From: Litorivivens lipolytica
GTDB lineage: Bacteria; Pseudomonadota; Gammaproteobacteria; Pseudomonadales; Spongiibacteraceae
DNA: 64,000 bases
Reading direction: 5' to 3'
Assembly: GCF_014191715.1 (NCBI RefSeq)
Contig: NZ_JACHWY010000004.1
Coordinates: forward strand, 1-64,000
A program made the translations under genes and the position numbers. Below, piece after piece: positions 34,808 to 42,704 of this stretch; position 1 is the first letter of the stretch, and each line of letters starts with the position of its first letter. Under the pieces are notes generated by a model, which searched no databases, was not told the DNA's origin, and saw only the letters and a program-made list of their open reading frames with translations.

Positions 34808-35452
34808 ATGACTATGTTTGATGACAACAATGGGGCAGGCCCTGTGTATCACTTCTTTGCTCAAGCTCAGCGTACCCGTTATGTCCGGCGCTGGGGTATT
34901 AAGCACTCTCACGTGCCAGAGAACACCTTGGAGCACTCGGCGGAGGTGGCCATGATCTGCCACGCCCTTGCGATGATCCGTCTTCATATCACCGGTGGTG
35001 ACCCGATCGACCCCAACCAAGCTGCGGTACTGGGCCTGATGCACGATCTCAGTGAATCGATAACCGGTGACGCCATTACCCCGGCCAAGAATGCCAGCCC
35101 TGAAATCCTGTCAGCCTTCAAGGCAATGGAGCGGGGCGCCGAGCAGCTGCTCATCAATTCACTGCCACCGCAATTGCGTGAGCACTACAAACCGCTGGTT
35201 CAGCATGACCATATGCCCGAAGAGTATCGTCGCCTGGTGAAGGCCGCCGACCTGATCTCCGCGTTGAATCACTGTGAGCGCGAAACTCATTTAGGTAACC
35301 AAGAGTTCAAGGAAGCGCTGGTCGACATCCGAACCCGATTGTCCGGGTATGACGATATGCCAGAGGTTGCCTACTTCATGCAGCATTGCCAGCCATCCTA
35401 TAGCGCATCACTCGATCGGCAGCTGGCTGACGCTGTAACCGCGGCAGAGTAG
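34808..35452 (+). CDS. YfbR-like HD-domain 5'-deoxynucleotidase
   Basis: 214 residues matching E. coli YfbR over most of its length: HFFAQAQRTRYVRRWGIKHS, PENTLEHSAEVAM (metal-binding H43), GLMHDLSESITGDAITP (H79 and D80), KAMERGAEQLL and VKAADLISAL (D148). These supply the HD-domain metal ligands. YfbR removes phosphate from deoxynucleoside 5'-monophosphates. A plasmid copy might tune nucleotide pools or act in defence, but that is inference. Confidence 0.85.
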   Translation: MTMFDDNNGAGPVYHFFAQAQRTRYVRRWGIKHSHVPENTLEHSAEVAMICHALAMIRLHITGGDPIDPNQAAVLGLMHDLSESITGDAITPAKNASPEILSAFKAMERGAEQLLINSLPPQLREHYKPLVQHDHMPEEYRRLVKAADLISALNHCERETHLGNQEFKEALVDIRTRLSGYDDMPEVAYFMQHCQPSYSASLDRQLADAVTAAE

Positions 35453-35491
35453 TGCAGTCTGTAACGCACACCTTATTAGGGAGAACCATAC

Positions 35492-35746
35492 GTGGAGATA
35501 TTCCTTCTTTTCATTGGACTTATCGTCGCCTCAAATTGGTGGTACTACCGATCGCGCTACAGCCGCTTTCCCACCTTTGACGACTAAAAAGGCGCTCATC
35601 CCGATGCGCTGAAGGACGGCAAGGTCCACTGCGTGCATTGCGGCGGTAGCCATATCCAGTTTCGTGGGCTTTGGGGAGCAACGGACAGGCGCCGCACTCA
35701 CATTTGCGCGACTTGTGGGGCGCCTCTCTATAAGAGCTTCCACTAG
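35492..35746 (+). pseudogene. Membrane/zinc-ribbon protein interrupted by an in-frame stop
   Basis: From a GTG with GGGAG upstream, 31 codons encode a membrane helix and YRSRYSRFPTFDD, then a TAA at 35585. The same frame continues uninterrupted for 52 codons (KGAHPDALKDGKVHCVHCGG, then HICATCGAPLYKSFH) with two CxxC pairs of a zinc ribbon, to a stop at 35744. The whole looks like one 84-codon gene with a nonsense mutation, most simply TAT/TAC (Tyr) to TAA. Readthrough, or a separate short membrane peptide, is also possible. Confidence 0.6.
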
Positions 35747-35814
35747 CGCTTCCGTAACAACGTGCATATCGGTAAAGCTGGGATACGCTGGGTAAAACCC
35801 ACCCGGAGATACCC

Positions 35815-36117
35815 ATGGACTTCGCACTGATTAAACTTGCCTTGCTGACCGCCTGCTCTGACTCAGGCATCACCCTGCCGCCGGCCGTCCACAAACACCT
35901 CACCGAAAACTTTCCCGGGCAGAATGACTTTGAGGAAGTGCACACCGGGGGTGGCTGCATGGCGCTGACCTGCACGATGAAGATTGATGGTGCGCTCTAC
36001 ACCCTCGCACTGACCCAAGCTGACGACTGGGCGATTGGTCTTTACGAAGGTGACTGGATCGGGGAGGGGCTGTTGATCTGTGTTTGTTGCAACGGAACAG
36101 TGAGCACCGGTGACTAA
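35815..36117 (+). CDS. Small acidic protein, paralogue of the 34446 gene
   Basis: 100 residues beginning MDFALIKLALLTACSDSGIT, with a central GGGCMALTC and a DWIGE...NGTV end, clearly related to the 34446 product. GGAG lies 9 bases before the start. Its stop overlaps the stop of the converging minus-strand gene (36114). No family recognised. Confidence 0.65.
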   Translation: MDFALIKLALLTACSDSGITLPPAVHKHLTENFPGQNDFEEVHTGGGCMALTCTMKIDGALYTLALTQADDWAIGLYEGDWIGEGLLICVCCNGTVSTGD

Positions 36118-36854
36118 GCAGGCATCGGCGCCCGACGTACCCTCTGGTCTCGCGTAGGAACGCTGAGGAGAAAGCGGCACCGGTCGCCCGGCTCGCTATC
36201 CAGCTCTGGGATGATCGGTGCAAAGTACTCCTCCTGCTCTCTGCGCCAGATCGATCTCGGAATATACGACTTAACGACTGGGCCGCGGCCTTCGCCGGGC
36301 CCTGGAGCGAGAGGCATAAAATAGTCCCGCGTTAACAAAGTCATTTCCTTATTACACTCCCACCCCTGCAGCAGATGGAAATTCAGCTCTTCAAGGGCTG
36401 GGAAGATCACGTCATTGATATCAGCCACGCCCTGGCACTTCTCGCGCTGAATAATCCGGCAAAGCGCGTGCTCGGAAAAGTGGGCAACGGTGGTTAGATC
36501 GTTATCCCGAAACCGCCGGCAATCGAGGCTCATCACCGACACGGGGTATACCCGCGGCATTGCTTCGCTTATACGGATTCGTGGCTCATAACTTACCAAT
36601 GTGATGCTCTTCAGTTTTCCCGTGCGGCTTTTAATCTCGTTGTGAGCAATGATCTTGTCGCCGGCATAGGCCACATACTTTCTGACGGTGTCTCTGAGGT
36701 CGTGCGCAGCCCGAGTTGGCGAGTACCCTTTCGATTTACTTTTCTTTGCCTTCGTATCAATCGCTCCGTCAGCGTTGAACTTATTGATATGGGCAAAAGA
36801 CTCCATCCACTGGGACAGCCTCATTCGAATCTCTGATGGGGGCTGGTCAGCCAT
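36114..36854 (-). CDS. Hypothetical protein
   Basis: 246 residues, basic N-terminal third (TKAKKSKSKGYSPTRAAHDL) and a mixed alpha/beta C-terminal part (VAHFSEHALCRIIQREKCQG). Its stop overlaps that of the convergent gene at 35815 by three bases. No family recognised. Confidence 0.55.
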   Translation of the reverse strand: MADQPPSEIRMRLSQWMESFAHINKFNADGAIDTKAKKSKSKGYSPTRAAHDLRDTVRKYVAYAGDKIIAHNEIKSRTGKLKSITLVSYEPRIRISEAMPRVYPVSVMSLDCRRFRDNDLTTVAHFSEHALCRIIQREKCQGVADINDVIFPALEELNFHLLQGWECNKEMTLLTRDYFMPLAPGPGEGRGPVVKSYIPRSIWRREQEEYFAPIIPELDSEPGDRCRFLLSVPTRDQRVRRAPMPA

Positions 36855-36983
36855 GGCGCCTCTCTGGTGTAGTCTGTGGTCCTTCTTACTTTAAGCGTAT
36901 ACCATCGTTAGTGCGATACCTTTTCTTGGTGTTGTCGGCACTGCCGTACAGACACAACGGACGCAAAATCTGAGTGATGCAAA

Positions 36984-37991
36984 GTGGGTGTGAATAGGGA
37001 TTTCATAAAAGGGGCAGGCAGCGCTGCTGGCGGTTTGCTGGTTTTAGCTTTCTGGGGTTTTGTCGGTCTGGTTGTTATTGGGGGAGGGGTTGGCCTTACT
37101 GTTTTATTTTTCCCTCTCGGAGGAGCGGCGATTGTTTTCTTTGCTTTGTACCTTGGCAGCATACATGCCCACGACGCCTACCAGCACTTCATTGGGCGGA
37201 ATCGCAGGAAAGGCATCACCGAATACCCAACCGACATTTCTGCCCTGCTTGAAGGGCATAATGCCAACGAGCTGGCTTTTTCGTCTGATGGAACATCTGT
37301 AGTCGCAACGCTCGAAGACGACTATCTTGCCAAGATGTCAGTCCCCGACGAACTGCGGTGCGCGTTAAAAGACATGATATACCACGCCAGGAAGTTCGGT
37401 AATTCAGTGTGGGCAGACTTTTACCAAATTGAGGTATTACCAGCCTCCACCGAGTCAGCCCACCCACAAGTGCGTATCACGATGCCCCCAGAAGTTGCGA
37501 TGTCTGACGCGTACATTGAACATGCTATAGAGCGCGTGGGGTGCGTGTTTTATCGAATCCATTCGAATAACAACCGAATCGCTCAGCCCCCCCAAGGCGA
37601 CCGTATCGTCGAGTTCTGCGGTGATGACATTAAGGTGCGCATTGGGCGACGGCAGTCAGTTCCATCCATTGCGGAAACCAAGCAGATCGTCATGTCTGAA
37701 GCCCAGATCACCCGCAACATAAAGAACCGTCTCTGGAATAGCGTGGAGGTTGAATGCACTGGCATAGACGACGACAATTACTACGGCAGGATTATACGTC
37801 CGCCGACCTACGATGCCGATCTCAGCAACGCACTCACAACGCCCATTACGAATCCGCCAGCCTATGACGACCCGCTTGAGGTGCAGGAACCTGACTTCGA
37901 TGAGGAGCTAGCGATGCTAAAACGTGAATCTGCGTTTGCTAGCGTGCCGCACGATTACGATAGTGGTATGGCTATTTATGAGGACGACTAA
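36984..37991 (+). CDS. Membrane-anchored hypothetical protein
   Basis: 335 residues from a GTG (another GTG six bases later). Two adjacent Gly-rich helices fill residues ~12-58 (GGLLVLAFWGFVGLVVIGGG), followed by a ~270-residue soluble domain and an acidic tail (EVQEPDFDEELAM). Palindrome copy 5 lies downstream. No family recognised. Confidence 0.6.
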   Translation: MGVNRDFIKGAGSAAGGLLVLAFWGFVGLVVIGGGVGLTVLFFPLGGAAIVFFALYLGSIHAHDAYQHFIGRNRRKGITEYPTDISALLEGHNANELAFSSDGTSVVATLEDDYLAKMSVPDELRCALKDMIYHARKFGNSVWADFYQIEVLPASTESAHPQVRITMPPEVAMSDAYIEHAIERVGCVFYRIHSNNNRIAQPPQGDRIVEFCGDDIKVRIGRRQSVPSIAETKQIVMSEAQITRNIKNRLWNSVEVECTGIDDDNYYGRIIRPPTYDADLSNALTTPITNPPAYDDPLEVQEPDFDEELAMLKRESAFASVPHDYDSGMAIYEDD

Positions 37992-38050
37992 AAGCCACGA
38001 GCCACGGATTTGGGCCATAGCGAAAACAAGCGCAGCATCTAGTTTTTAAA

Positions 38051-38066
38051 CTTGCGCATGCGCAAG
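38051..38066. repeat. CTTGCGCATGCGCAAG palindrome, copy 5
   Basis: Perfect copy in the 109-bp gap between convergent genes ending at 37991 and 38101. Confidence 0.85.
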
Positions 38067-38100
38067 GTGCCTGCCGCGTCTTTGCCCGATAACAAGGTCT

Positions 38101-38358
38101 TTATAAATCTACAGCAGGCTCGTTCCTTACCAAGGCGTCGTGATCTATCGCTCCCCACTCAGCCCCGCAGTCATTGCAATGCCACTCCTTGGAGTTAGGT
38201 CCCACTATGCAGCCACCGAGACTAATTCTTCCTGCTTCGATAAGGGGCCGTGCAAGATCCATATTGGGGAGCCCATAGGAGATGTAGGCAATGTTCTTAC
38301 CGTGACAATTAGGGCAGTCTTCTTCGCAGGTTGGAGGGTAATTATTCTTCTCGCCCAT
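38101..38358 (-). CDS. Small zinc-ribbon protein
   Basis: The ATG at 38358 (AGGAG about 11 bases upstream) gives 85 residues with two CxxC pairs (EDCPNCHG and WHCNDCGAEWG) separated by a GGCIVGPNSKEW segment. This is a recognisable type of small plasmid or phage zinc-ribbon protein of unknown function. The longer frame upstream to 38661 is not supported. Confidence 0.65.
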   Translation of the reverse strand: MGEKNNYPPTCEEDCPNCHGKNIAYISYGLPNMDLARPLIEAGRISLGGCIVGPNSKEWHCNDCGAEWGAIDHDALVRNEPAVDL

Positions 38359-38868
38359 GGGATCTATGACTCCTTGCTTGGGATAAGCTGACACACCACT
38401 CATGCTATCACGGTCGAGCCTATACCCAAGCTGCCTTAAAGGCATGGCATTGCGTATGCGCAAGATCAAAGTTGTGCTCGAACAAAGAGGCCTTTTTAAA
38501 GCCCCGACTTCTGCCTGGATGCCGCGCTTCGCGAGTGGATGGGATCTCCATAGGAGCATCATGCCGCGGTGTCGAACCCATACAGATCCTAAACCCCAAA
38601 ACCTCTCTCTCCATAGGAACAGCGCAAGGGCAAAGGCAAGGGAAAACAAGGGGAAAGACAAAGGCGGAGAAAAGGTTCGGGCTTGAGCGCTCGGGTCGTA
38701 TCAATCGGGCCCGGTTCAAGTACTACGGAGTGGGTCATATTGCTCAACACTAACAAAGTGCTGTTTGGTTCGCCCCAAACATTTGCAGGGCATCTGTTCG
38801 GGACGAGGGTGGGGCTGCCAGTAAATTGCAGTAGGACAAAGGCGTTTATAGTGCCGCCATTACCCCGC
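38359..38868. other. Gene-free stretch with a variant palindrome
   Basis: About 510 bp. Overlapping frames of 80-160 codons on both strands have no ribosome sites or protein-like character. A variant palindrome ATTGCGTATGCGCAAG lies at 38449-38464 (three changes from the 16-mer). Nothing else recognised. Confidence 0.45.
38449..38464. repeat. Variant of the CTTGCGCATGCGCAAG palindrome
   Basis: ATTGCGTATGCGCAAG; one half-site is intact and the other carries changes, so this is a decayed copy. Confidence 0.6.
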
Positions 38869-39606
38869 TCACGCTGGTTGGTGCTGGATCTGCCTTTGGA
38901 TCTGGAGCCGACTCTTTGTTTGTATGATCGACAGCAACAAAGGCATCAGTATTTTCCAGTTCGACCCAGTCACTGTGAAGAAGCCCCATGCCGCCAGAGC
39001 CATCCAACCCGGCGGGCCTATCAGTACGCCGATCGTCGAAGACATCCCGGTATAGACGGCAAAGGGGAGGGTGATGCCCACCGCATGGGTTATAAAGCCC
39101 AGCGCTGTCGTCGCTCCGGCATAGACTGCAAACCCAGAGGCATTGGCCAACGCCAATATTGATGCGGTAGTTCTGACGCCTCTCAAGCTACGATCCTTCA
39201 CACCAGCTGCTTCCCACATAGGGGCCGCGTCCACCTCCCTCGTAAAGACCTCTCGTCTCTGTGGCGGGGTCATACGGGACAGCGCTGCTACGATCACGGC
39301 ATCAGGGAGGTACATCTCATACTCTGCCATGGAGCTGCAGTGCTTATTGATCTGCATGACCTTGGCCGCCCCTCTGAGCAATTCCTCGTAGGTAGGGCAA
39401 GTTGGGGAGGCGTGCACTTTGTCGAATACACCCTTTACCTTTCCGGCGATCGTGTGCCGTGCTTTGGAGTGGAACGCCCAGGTAATGGCGTGCTCGATGT
39501 CTTCCAGTGAGGCGGCTTCTTCGAGGTCGCAGATGATGGCGAGGTTGGCGATGTCTCGTTTGTCCCAGTCGCGTATCAGGTCAACGATCTTTGTCTGACT
39601 ATCCAT
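38869..39606 (-). CDS. Helical membrane protein, possibly UPF0174/YaaW-like
   Basis: 245 residues with a soluble helical N-terminal ~140 residues and three hydrophobic segments (GFAVYAGATTALGFITHAVG, LPFAVYTGMSSTIGVLIGPP, GWMALAAWGFFTVTG). The layout (helical domain, then LPFAVYTG and IGPPGW) resembles UPF0174/YaaW proteins, assigned loosely. It is last of three overlapping minus-strand genes (40245-38869). Confidence 0.5.
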   Translation of the reverse strand: MDSQTKIVDLIRDWDKRDIANLAIICDLEEAASLEDIEHAITWAFHSKARHTIAGKVKGVFDKVHASPTCPTYEELLRGAAKVMQINKHCSSMAEYEMYLPDAVIVAALSRMTPPQRREVFTREVDAAPMWEAAGVKDRSLRGVRTTASILALANASGFAVYAGATTALGFITHAVGITLPFAVYTGMSSTIGVLIGPPGWMALAAWGFFTVTGSNWKILMPLLLSIIQTKSRLQIQRQIQHQPA

Positions 39607-40015
39607 CTTTCTTCGCTTCCAGAATCATTTCGGTTCGGGTTCGAACGCGAGGCAGATGTCGCACATCATCAAAACCGTCATCTAGTGGGTCAATCTGTTC
39701 GGGTTGTTCGGGCAGCTTTGTTCTAGCGGGAGGTTTGCGTTGGGATTGTTCTGGTGCTGCATTGCGTCTCAGGCTATGTTCGACAAAGACAAAGTAGTTG
39801 ATCGCCACGAGAAACCAGAGCGCCCAGCGGGCGTAGAAGCTGTAGGCCGCATATTCCGTATGTCCCGTCTCCCTGAAGAATGCGAGTGCCTCGTGGTGCA
39901 CGAGGTTGATCGCCAAAATAGCCGTGGTGGCAAACAGTGCGCCGCGGAATCGAGGTCGTAGGTACCGCCGCCAAATCAAATAGAAGGCGCCGGTGCGCAG
40001 TAGTGGAGTCAGCAT
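39599..40015 (-). CDS. Small membrane protein
   Basis: 138 residues with about three hydrophobic helices (LFATTAILAINLVHHEALAF, YARWALWFLVAINYFVFV) and a charged, Pro-rich C-terminal tail. It overlaps the next gene by 8 bp and is preceded by a TGATG overlap. No family recognised. Confidence 0.6.
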   Translation of the reverse strand: MLTPLLRTGAFYLIWRRYLRPRFRGALFATTAILAINLVHHEALAFFRETGHTEYAAYSFYARWALWFLVAINYFVFVEHSLRRNAAPEQSQRKPPARTKLPEQPEQIDPLDDGFDDVRHLPRVRTRTEMILEAKKDG

Positions 40016-40245
40016 CAGAAGGAACCAAAGGTCAGGGCAGAGATCAGGGCGCCAATGCTGAGGTCGCGGTAGGTCGCCTTAATCTTGGCTTCCTCCTCCG
40101 CCACGATCGCCTCTTTCTCTTCACGGGTGATTGCTTCGGGGGGGACACCCTCCATTGCTAATCGCTTCTTAGCACGCTTGATCGCTCCTTCTCGGATGCG
40201 CGTTTGATACTTATCCATGAGCTTGCCTTTAGCAGATCTTAGCAT
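40015..40245 (-). CDS. Small basic protein with a C-terminal hydrophobic segment
   Basis: 76 residues: a charged helical body (EGAIKRAKKRLAMEGVPPEA) and a C-terminal hydrophobic stretch (LSIGALISALTFGSF). First of three coupled genes; its stop shares a base with the next start. Function unknown. Confidence 0.55.
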   Translation of the reverse strand: MLRSAKGKLMDKYQTRIREGAIKRAKKRLAMEGVPPEAITREEKEAIVAEEEAKIKATYRDLSIGALISALTFGSF

Positions 40246-40583
40246 TTCCGGTTTTCCAAAATCTCAATGCGTTACGAATAGTTGGGCTGTGTAATGTAGC
40301 TGCAGTTGATCCGGTGCTATTGGTAGTTCACCTGCTGAGCAGAGGTTTGCGCGATTGCAACGCGGACCAATAACCCGGGGCCCAGCTTTTATTTACCACA
40401 AACCTTTTGTTAGCCAAATATTATTTATTCCTCAAAGCCTCAGTTGGTATTAAGAGGTTAGGCCGACATAAATGGGTGCGCGCCGCGGCGAACTATTCTA
40501 TCTGGCATAGTTAAAGTGTTATTTTAGTAATATGCTTTTATTAGCAGGTCTGGTTGGTTACTATGATAACTGGAGCACAGAAA
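40246..40583. other. AT-rich gap upstream of the FlhDC-like operon
   Basis: About 340 bp without genes. It must contain the promoter of the rightward operon starting at 40584; several AT-rich hexamers occur but none with ideal spacing. Confidence 0.4.
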
Positions 40584-40721
40584 ATGAATAATTCATCTAG
40601 CGGTGGTGGTGGGAACACAAAGAGTTACACCCCCAACATAAGAGATGGAAAAGGTCTAATTATAAGCAAAGCGATTTATATGGTTCTGAGATATTTGGGG
40701 GTGGTGATTTATGGGGGATAA
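40584..40721 (+). CDS. Short leader protein overlapping the FlhD-like gene
   Basis: A 45-residue frame (MNNSSSGGGGNTKSYTPNIR) with GGAG 9 bases before the ATG. Its stop overlaps the beginning of the next gene by 11 bp. It could be a coupling leader or a small protein. Confidence 0.45.
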   Translation: MNNSSSGGGGNTKSYTPNIRDGKGLIISKAIYMVLRYLGVVIYGG

Positions 40722-41211
40722 CACGGCAAAGCAACGATCGCCGCGTATTGCATCTGGCCGCAACATTCCGCGCACATCTGTTGATGAGATTGCGTCAAAT
40801 GTCGCGGGTAAGGCTCATAAAGAGCTGTTATCCCAAATGGCCGATATCGGGGACCTGCGAGGTGATACGAGTCTGCGGTTGCAAATGGAGACACAGGAGC
40901 ATGTTCGCTTGCGCAAGCAGCAGTGTGCTGCCGCACTCCTTACAGTTCTGAGACAAGAGGGGTATAAAGACCCATCAGTCATCAGTGCATCGACTAGCTG
41001 GAGTGCTGATACCTCCCGTCGGTTTTTGAGAGCCAGCGATGCAGATGTCCTAGAAATTGCAAAAATTGCCTTCTCATATCTCGTATTGAATATCCCCGAG
41101 TCTATCGTGCTGTCGGTCTTAGACGACACGGAGCGCGATCTGGCTGAAGAATTGCGGCTCGCACTTAACGGATTGCCAGGTTATATCCAAGCGTTTGAAT
41201 TCAACAATTAA
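40711..41211 (+). CDS. FlhD-like regulator subunit (tentative)
   Basis: 166 residues, helical. The segment SADTSRRFLRASDADVLEIA then KIAFSYLVLNI resembles the FlhD stretch [21 protein letters not shown]. It lies 37 bp upstream of a better-supported FlhC-like gene, in the flhD-flhC order. In integrative elements and IncA/C plasmids, FlhDC-type pairs (SetDC, AcaDC) activate transfer genes. The N-terminal ~55 residues are additional to FlhD. A GGGGGTGG ribosome site precedes the ATG. Confidence 0.5.
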   Translation: MGDNTAKQRSPRIASGRNIPRTSVDEIASNVAGKAHKELLSQMADIGDLRGDTSLRLQMETQEHVRLRKQQCAAALLTVLRQEGYKDPSVISASTSWSADTSRRFLRASDADVLEIAKIAFSYLVLNIPESIVLSVLDDTERDLAEELRLALNGLPGYIQAFEFNN

Positions 41212-41248
41212 TTCTTAATGCGAGTTGAATAAGAAGAGGGAGCTAGAG

Positions 41249-41827
41249 ATGAAGCCGAATAAGAAAGATGGGGCACAGTTAGCGAGAGAATATGCGACGA
41301 TAGACTACCTGACTTCTGCTGGAATGCACTCCGTTCACATCCAAGATTTGACTAAAGTGAACAGTGCAAGATTGCAAAGTCGTCGCCTGCAGCTCAATAG
41401 ACAAGGTCTTCGTAAAAGTAGCGCGGGTGGAGGTAAGACGTCAGCTCGGTCTACGATTACTAATACCTTGCAGGTTCTTGAGCATACGATCGTGCTAAAA
41501 CTTTATGCTGCGGCGGCAGGTTGCAATTCTGAGAATAAAAAGGACCCATCAGTTTTTTCGCCTACCCCAGAAACGGTGGTGCGTGTTTATAGGCAATATC
41601 TTGATTTTGTATCTTCAGTTCCTGCTTTCTACCCCCTTTTTAGTAAGTACAAGCGAAAGCTTTTTAATGTCGATAAAGTTTATATGCTGATCCGTGAGTA
41701 CGCTCTTGCTCAATCGCGGATGACGACTTGTGGTCAATGCAAATCTGATTACGCATCGCATCCAGATCAGTCTGTCTCAGACATGATGTGTCCATTTTGT
41801 AAGCTCGAAAATATATCTTTTGCGTAA
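41249..41827 (+). CDS. FlhC-like transcriptional activator
   Basis: AGGGAG six bases before the ATG at 41249 supports this start (192 residues) over a TTG at 41225. ETVVRVYRQYLDFVSSVPAF then FNVDKVYMLIREYALAQSRM aligns with the FlhC segment [20 protein letters not shown] onwards. The C-terminus has the four-cysteine zinc site of FlhC in matching order: CGQCKSDY, then MMCPFCK. FlhC with FlhD forms a DNA-binding activator. Plasmid and ICE versions control conjugation, and no flagellar gene is present here. Confidence 0.65.
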   Translation: MKPNKKDGAQLAREYATIDYLTSAGMHSVHIQDLTKVNSARLQSRRLQLNRQGLRKSSAGGGKTSARSTITNTLQVLEHTIVLKLYAAAAGCNSENKKDPSVFSPTPETVVRVYRQYLDFVSSVPAFYPLFSKYKRKLFNVDKVYMLIREYALAQSRMTTCGQCKSDYASHPDQSVSDMMCPFCKLENISFA

Positions 41828-41840
41828 TGCATCTGAAAAC

Positions 41841-41872
41841 GTGTTTGGCTTGCGCATGCGCAAGCCAAACAC
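41841..41872. terminator. 32-bp perfect palindrome containing CTTGCGCATGCGCAAG (copy 6), probable terminator
   Basis: GTGTTTGGCTTGCGCA followed by its exact reverse complement, 13 bp past the stop of the FlhC-like gene. The long perfect stem would end transcripts from the operon, although there is no long T-run. It contains the recurrent 16-mer at 41849-41864. Confidence 0.7.
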
Positions 41873-42211
41873 ATTAAACAGTGAGCTATCTACTGGTGCC
41901 GATTTCTTTGGTACTTCTTGTTTTGGCGGGGACGAAGTAATGAAACCGTTGCTAGCTAATTTTATACTGCTGTGAGTCGCGGGCTAAGCCCGCAGCAACA
42001 TGGCGATTCATTTGTACATGTAAAGTAGCGGCTCCGTAAGGCGCGTATTCCTGATGCAAGCGCGGGTTAGCCAAATTGCCTGCGCGAAGAGGTGAATAGG
42101 TATGGCGGCTCTCTGTGAGATGATCAGTATTTGGTAGTTGTTACCGAAGCAGATAGGGGCATTGCTAAGGCGGTCGAGCAGAGCTTACGAGCCTAAGGAT
42201 AAAGAGTAAGC
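41873..42211. other. Gene-free stretch
   Basis: About 340 bp. A GCGGGCTAAGCCCGC hairpin lies near 41976-41991; no gene is supported. Confidence 0.4.
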
Positions 42212-42640
42212 ATGGATGGCAGAGTCAGTAAACAGGACGCTTTTGATAGTAGTTCAGAGGCGGTAATTAAAGATAATGAGTTGGTCTTAAGTTTCTTGGC
42301 AGGCTCAAAGCTTCTTGAAGATTATGGCTTGCGTTCTATTTCTGCGATGAGGGTATTTATATTCATTGGTAGCAGGCCTGACCATTCGCTTAATTACATT
42401 GCCAGTGCGCTTGGCTTTGAATCTCATAATGCGGTTGCAAAGATATTCTATAAATTGCGTAATCATCAGCGAGGGCCTCTCGTCATGCATCGTTCCAGGG
42501 AATTTTTAAGTGCGAATGAGGTGTCTCAAGCGAACAATATAAAGGCAACCACCCTAACGCCAGAGGGGAAAGAAATATATGATAAGTTCCTCGCTTTGGT
42601 GAGTGAGGGAGGTCGTCTATCCTTCAGCGAAGGTGTGTAA
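42212..42640 (+). CDS. MarR-like winged-helix protein
   Basis: 142 residues. SAMRVFIFIGSRPDHSLNYI, ASALGFESHNAVAKIFYKLR and the wing with HRSREFLSANE ending TLTPEGKEIYDKF give the MarR wHTH order, with the typical TLTPEGKE end. It converges with kfrA downstream and follows the FlhDC-like operon. A regulator of plasmid genes is likely. Confidence 0.65.
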   Translation: MDGRVSKQDAFDSSSEAVIKDNELVLSFLAGSKLLEDYGLRSISAMRVFIFIGSRPDHSLNYIASALGFESHNAVAKIFYKLRNHQRGPLVMHRSREFLSANEVSQANNIKATTLTPEGKEIYDKFLALVSEGGRLSFSEGV

Positions 42641-42704
42641 CAAATACGACAATACTGCAATAAAAATTGTTAGTGTTTTATCATCTTTGAATATTGCGTG
42701 AATC

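Noticed and set aside
38402-39162. Overlapping plus-strand frames of 90-160 codons
   Set aside because: No ribosome sites, atypical composition, and the right part lies antisense to a well-supported membrane protein gene.
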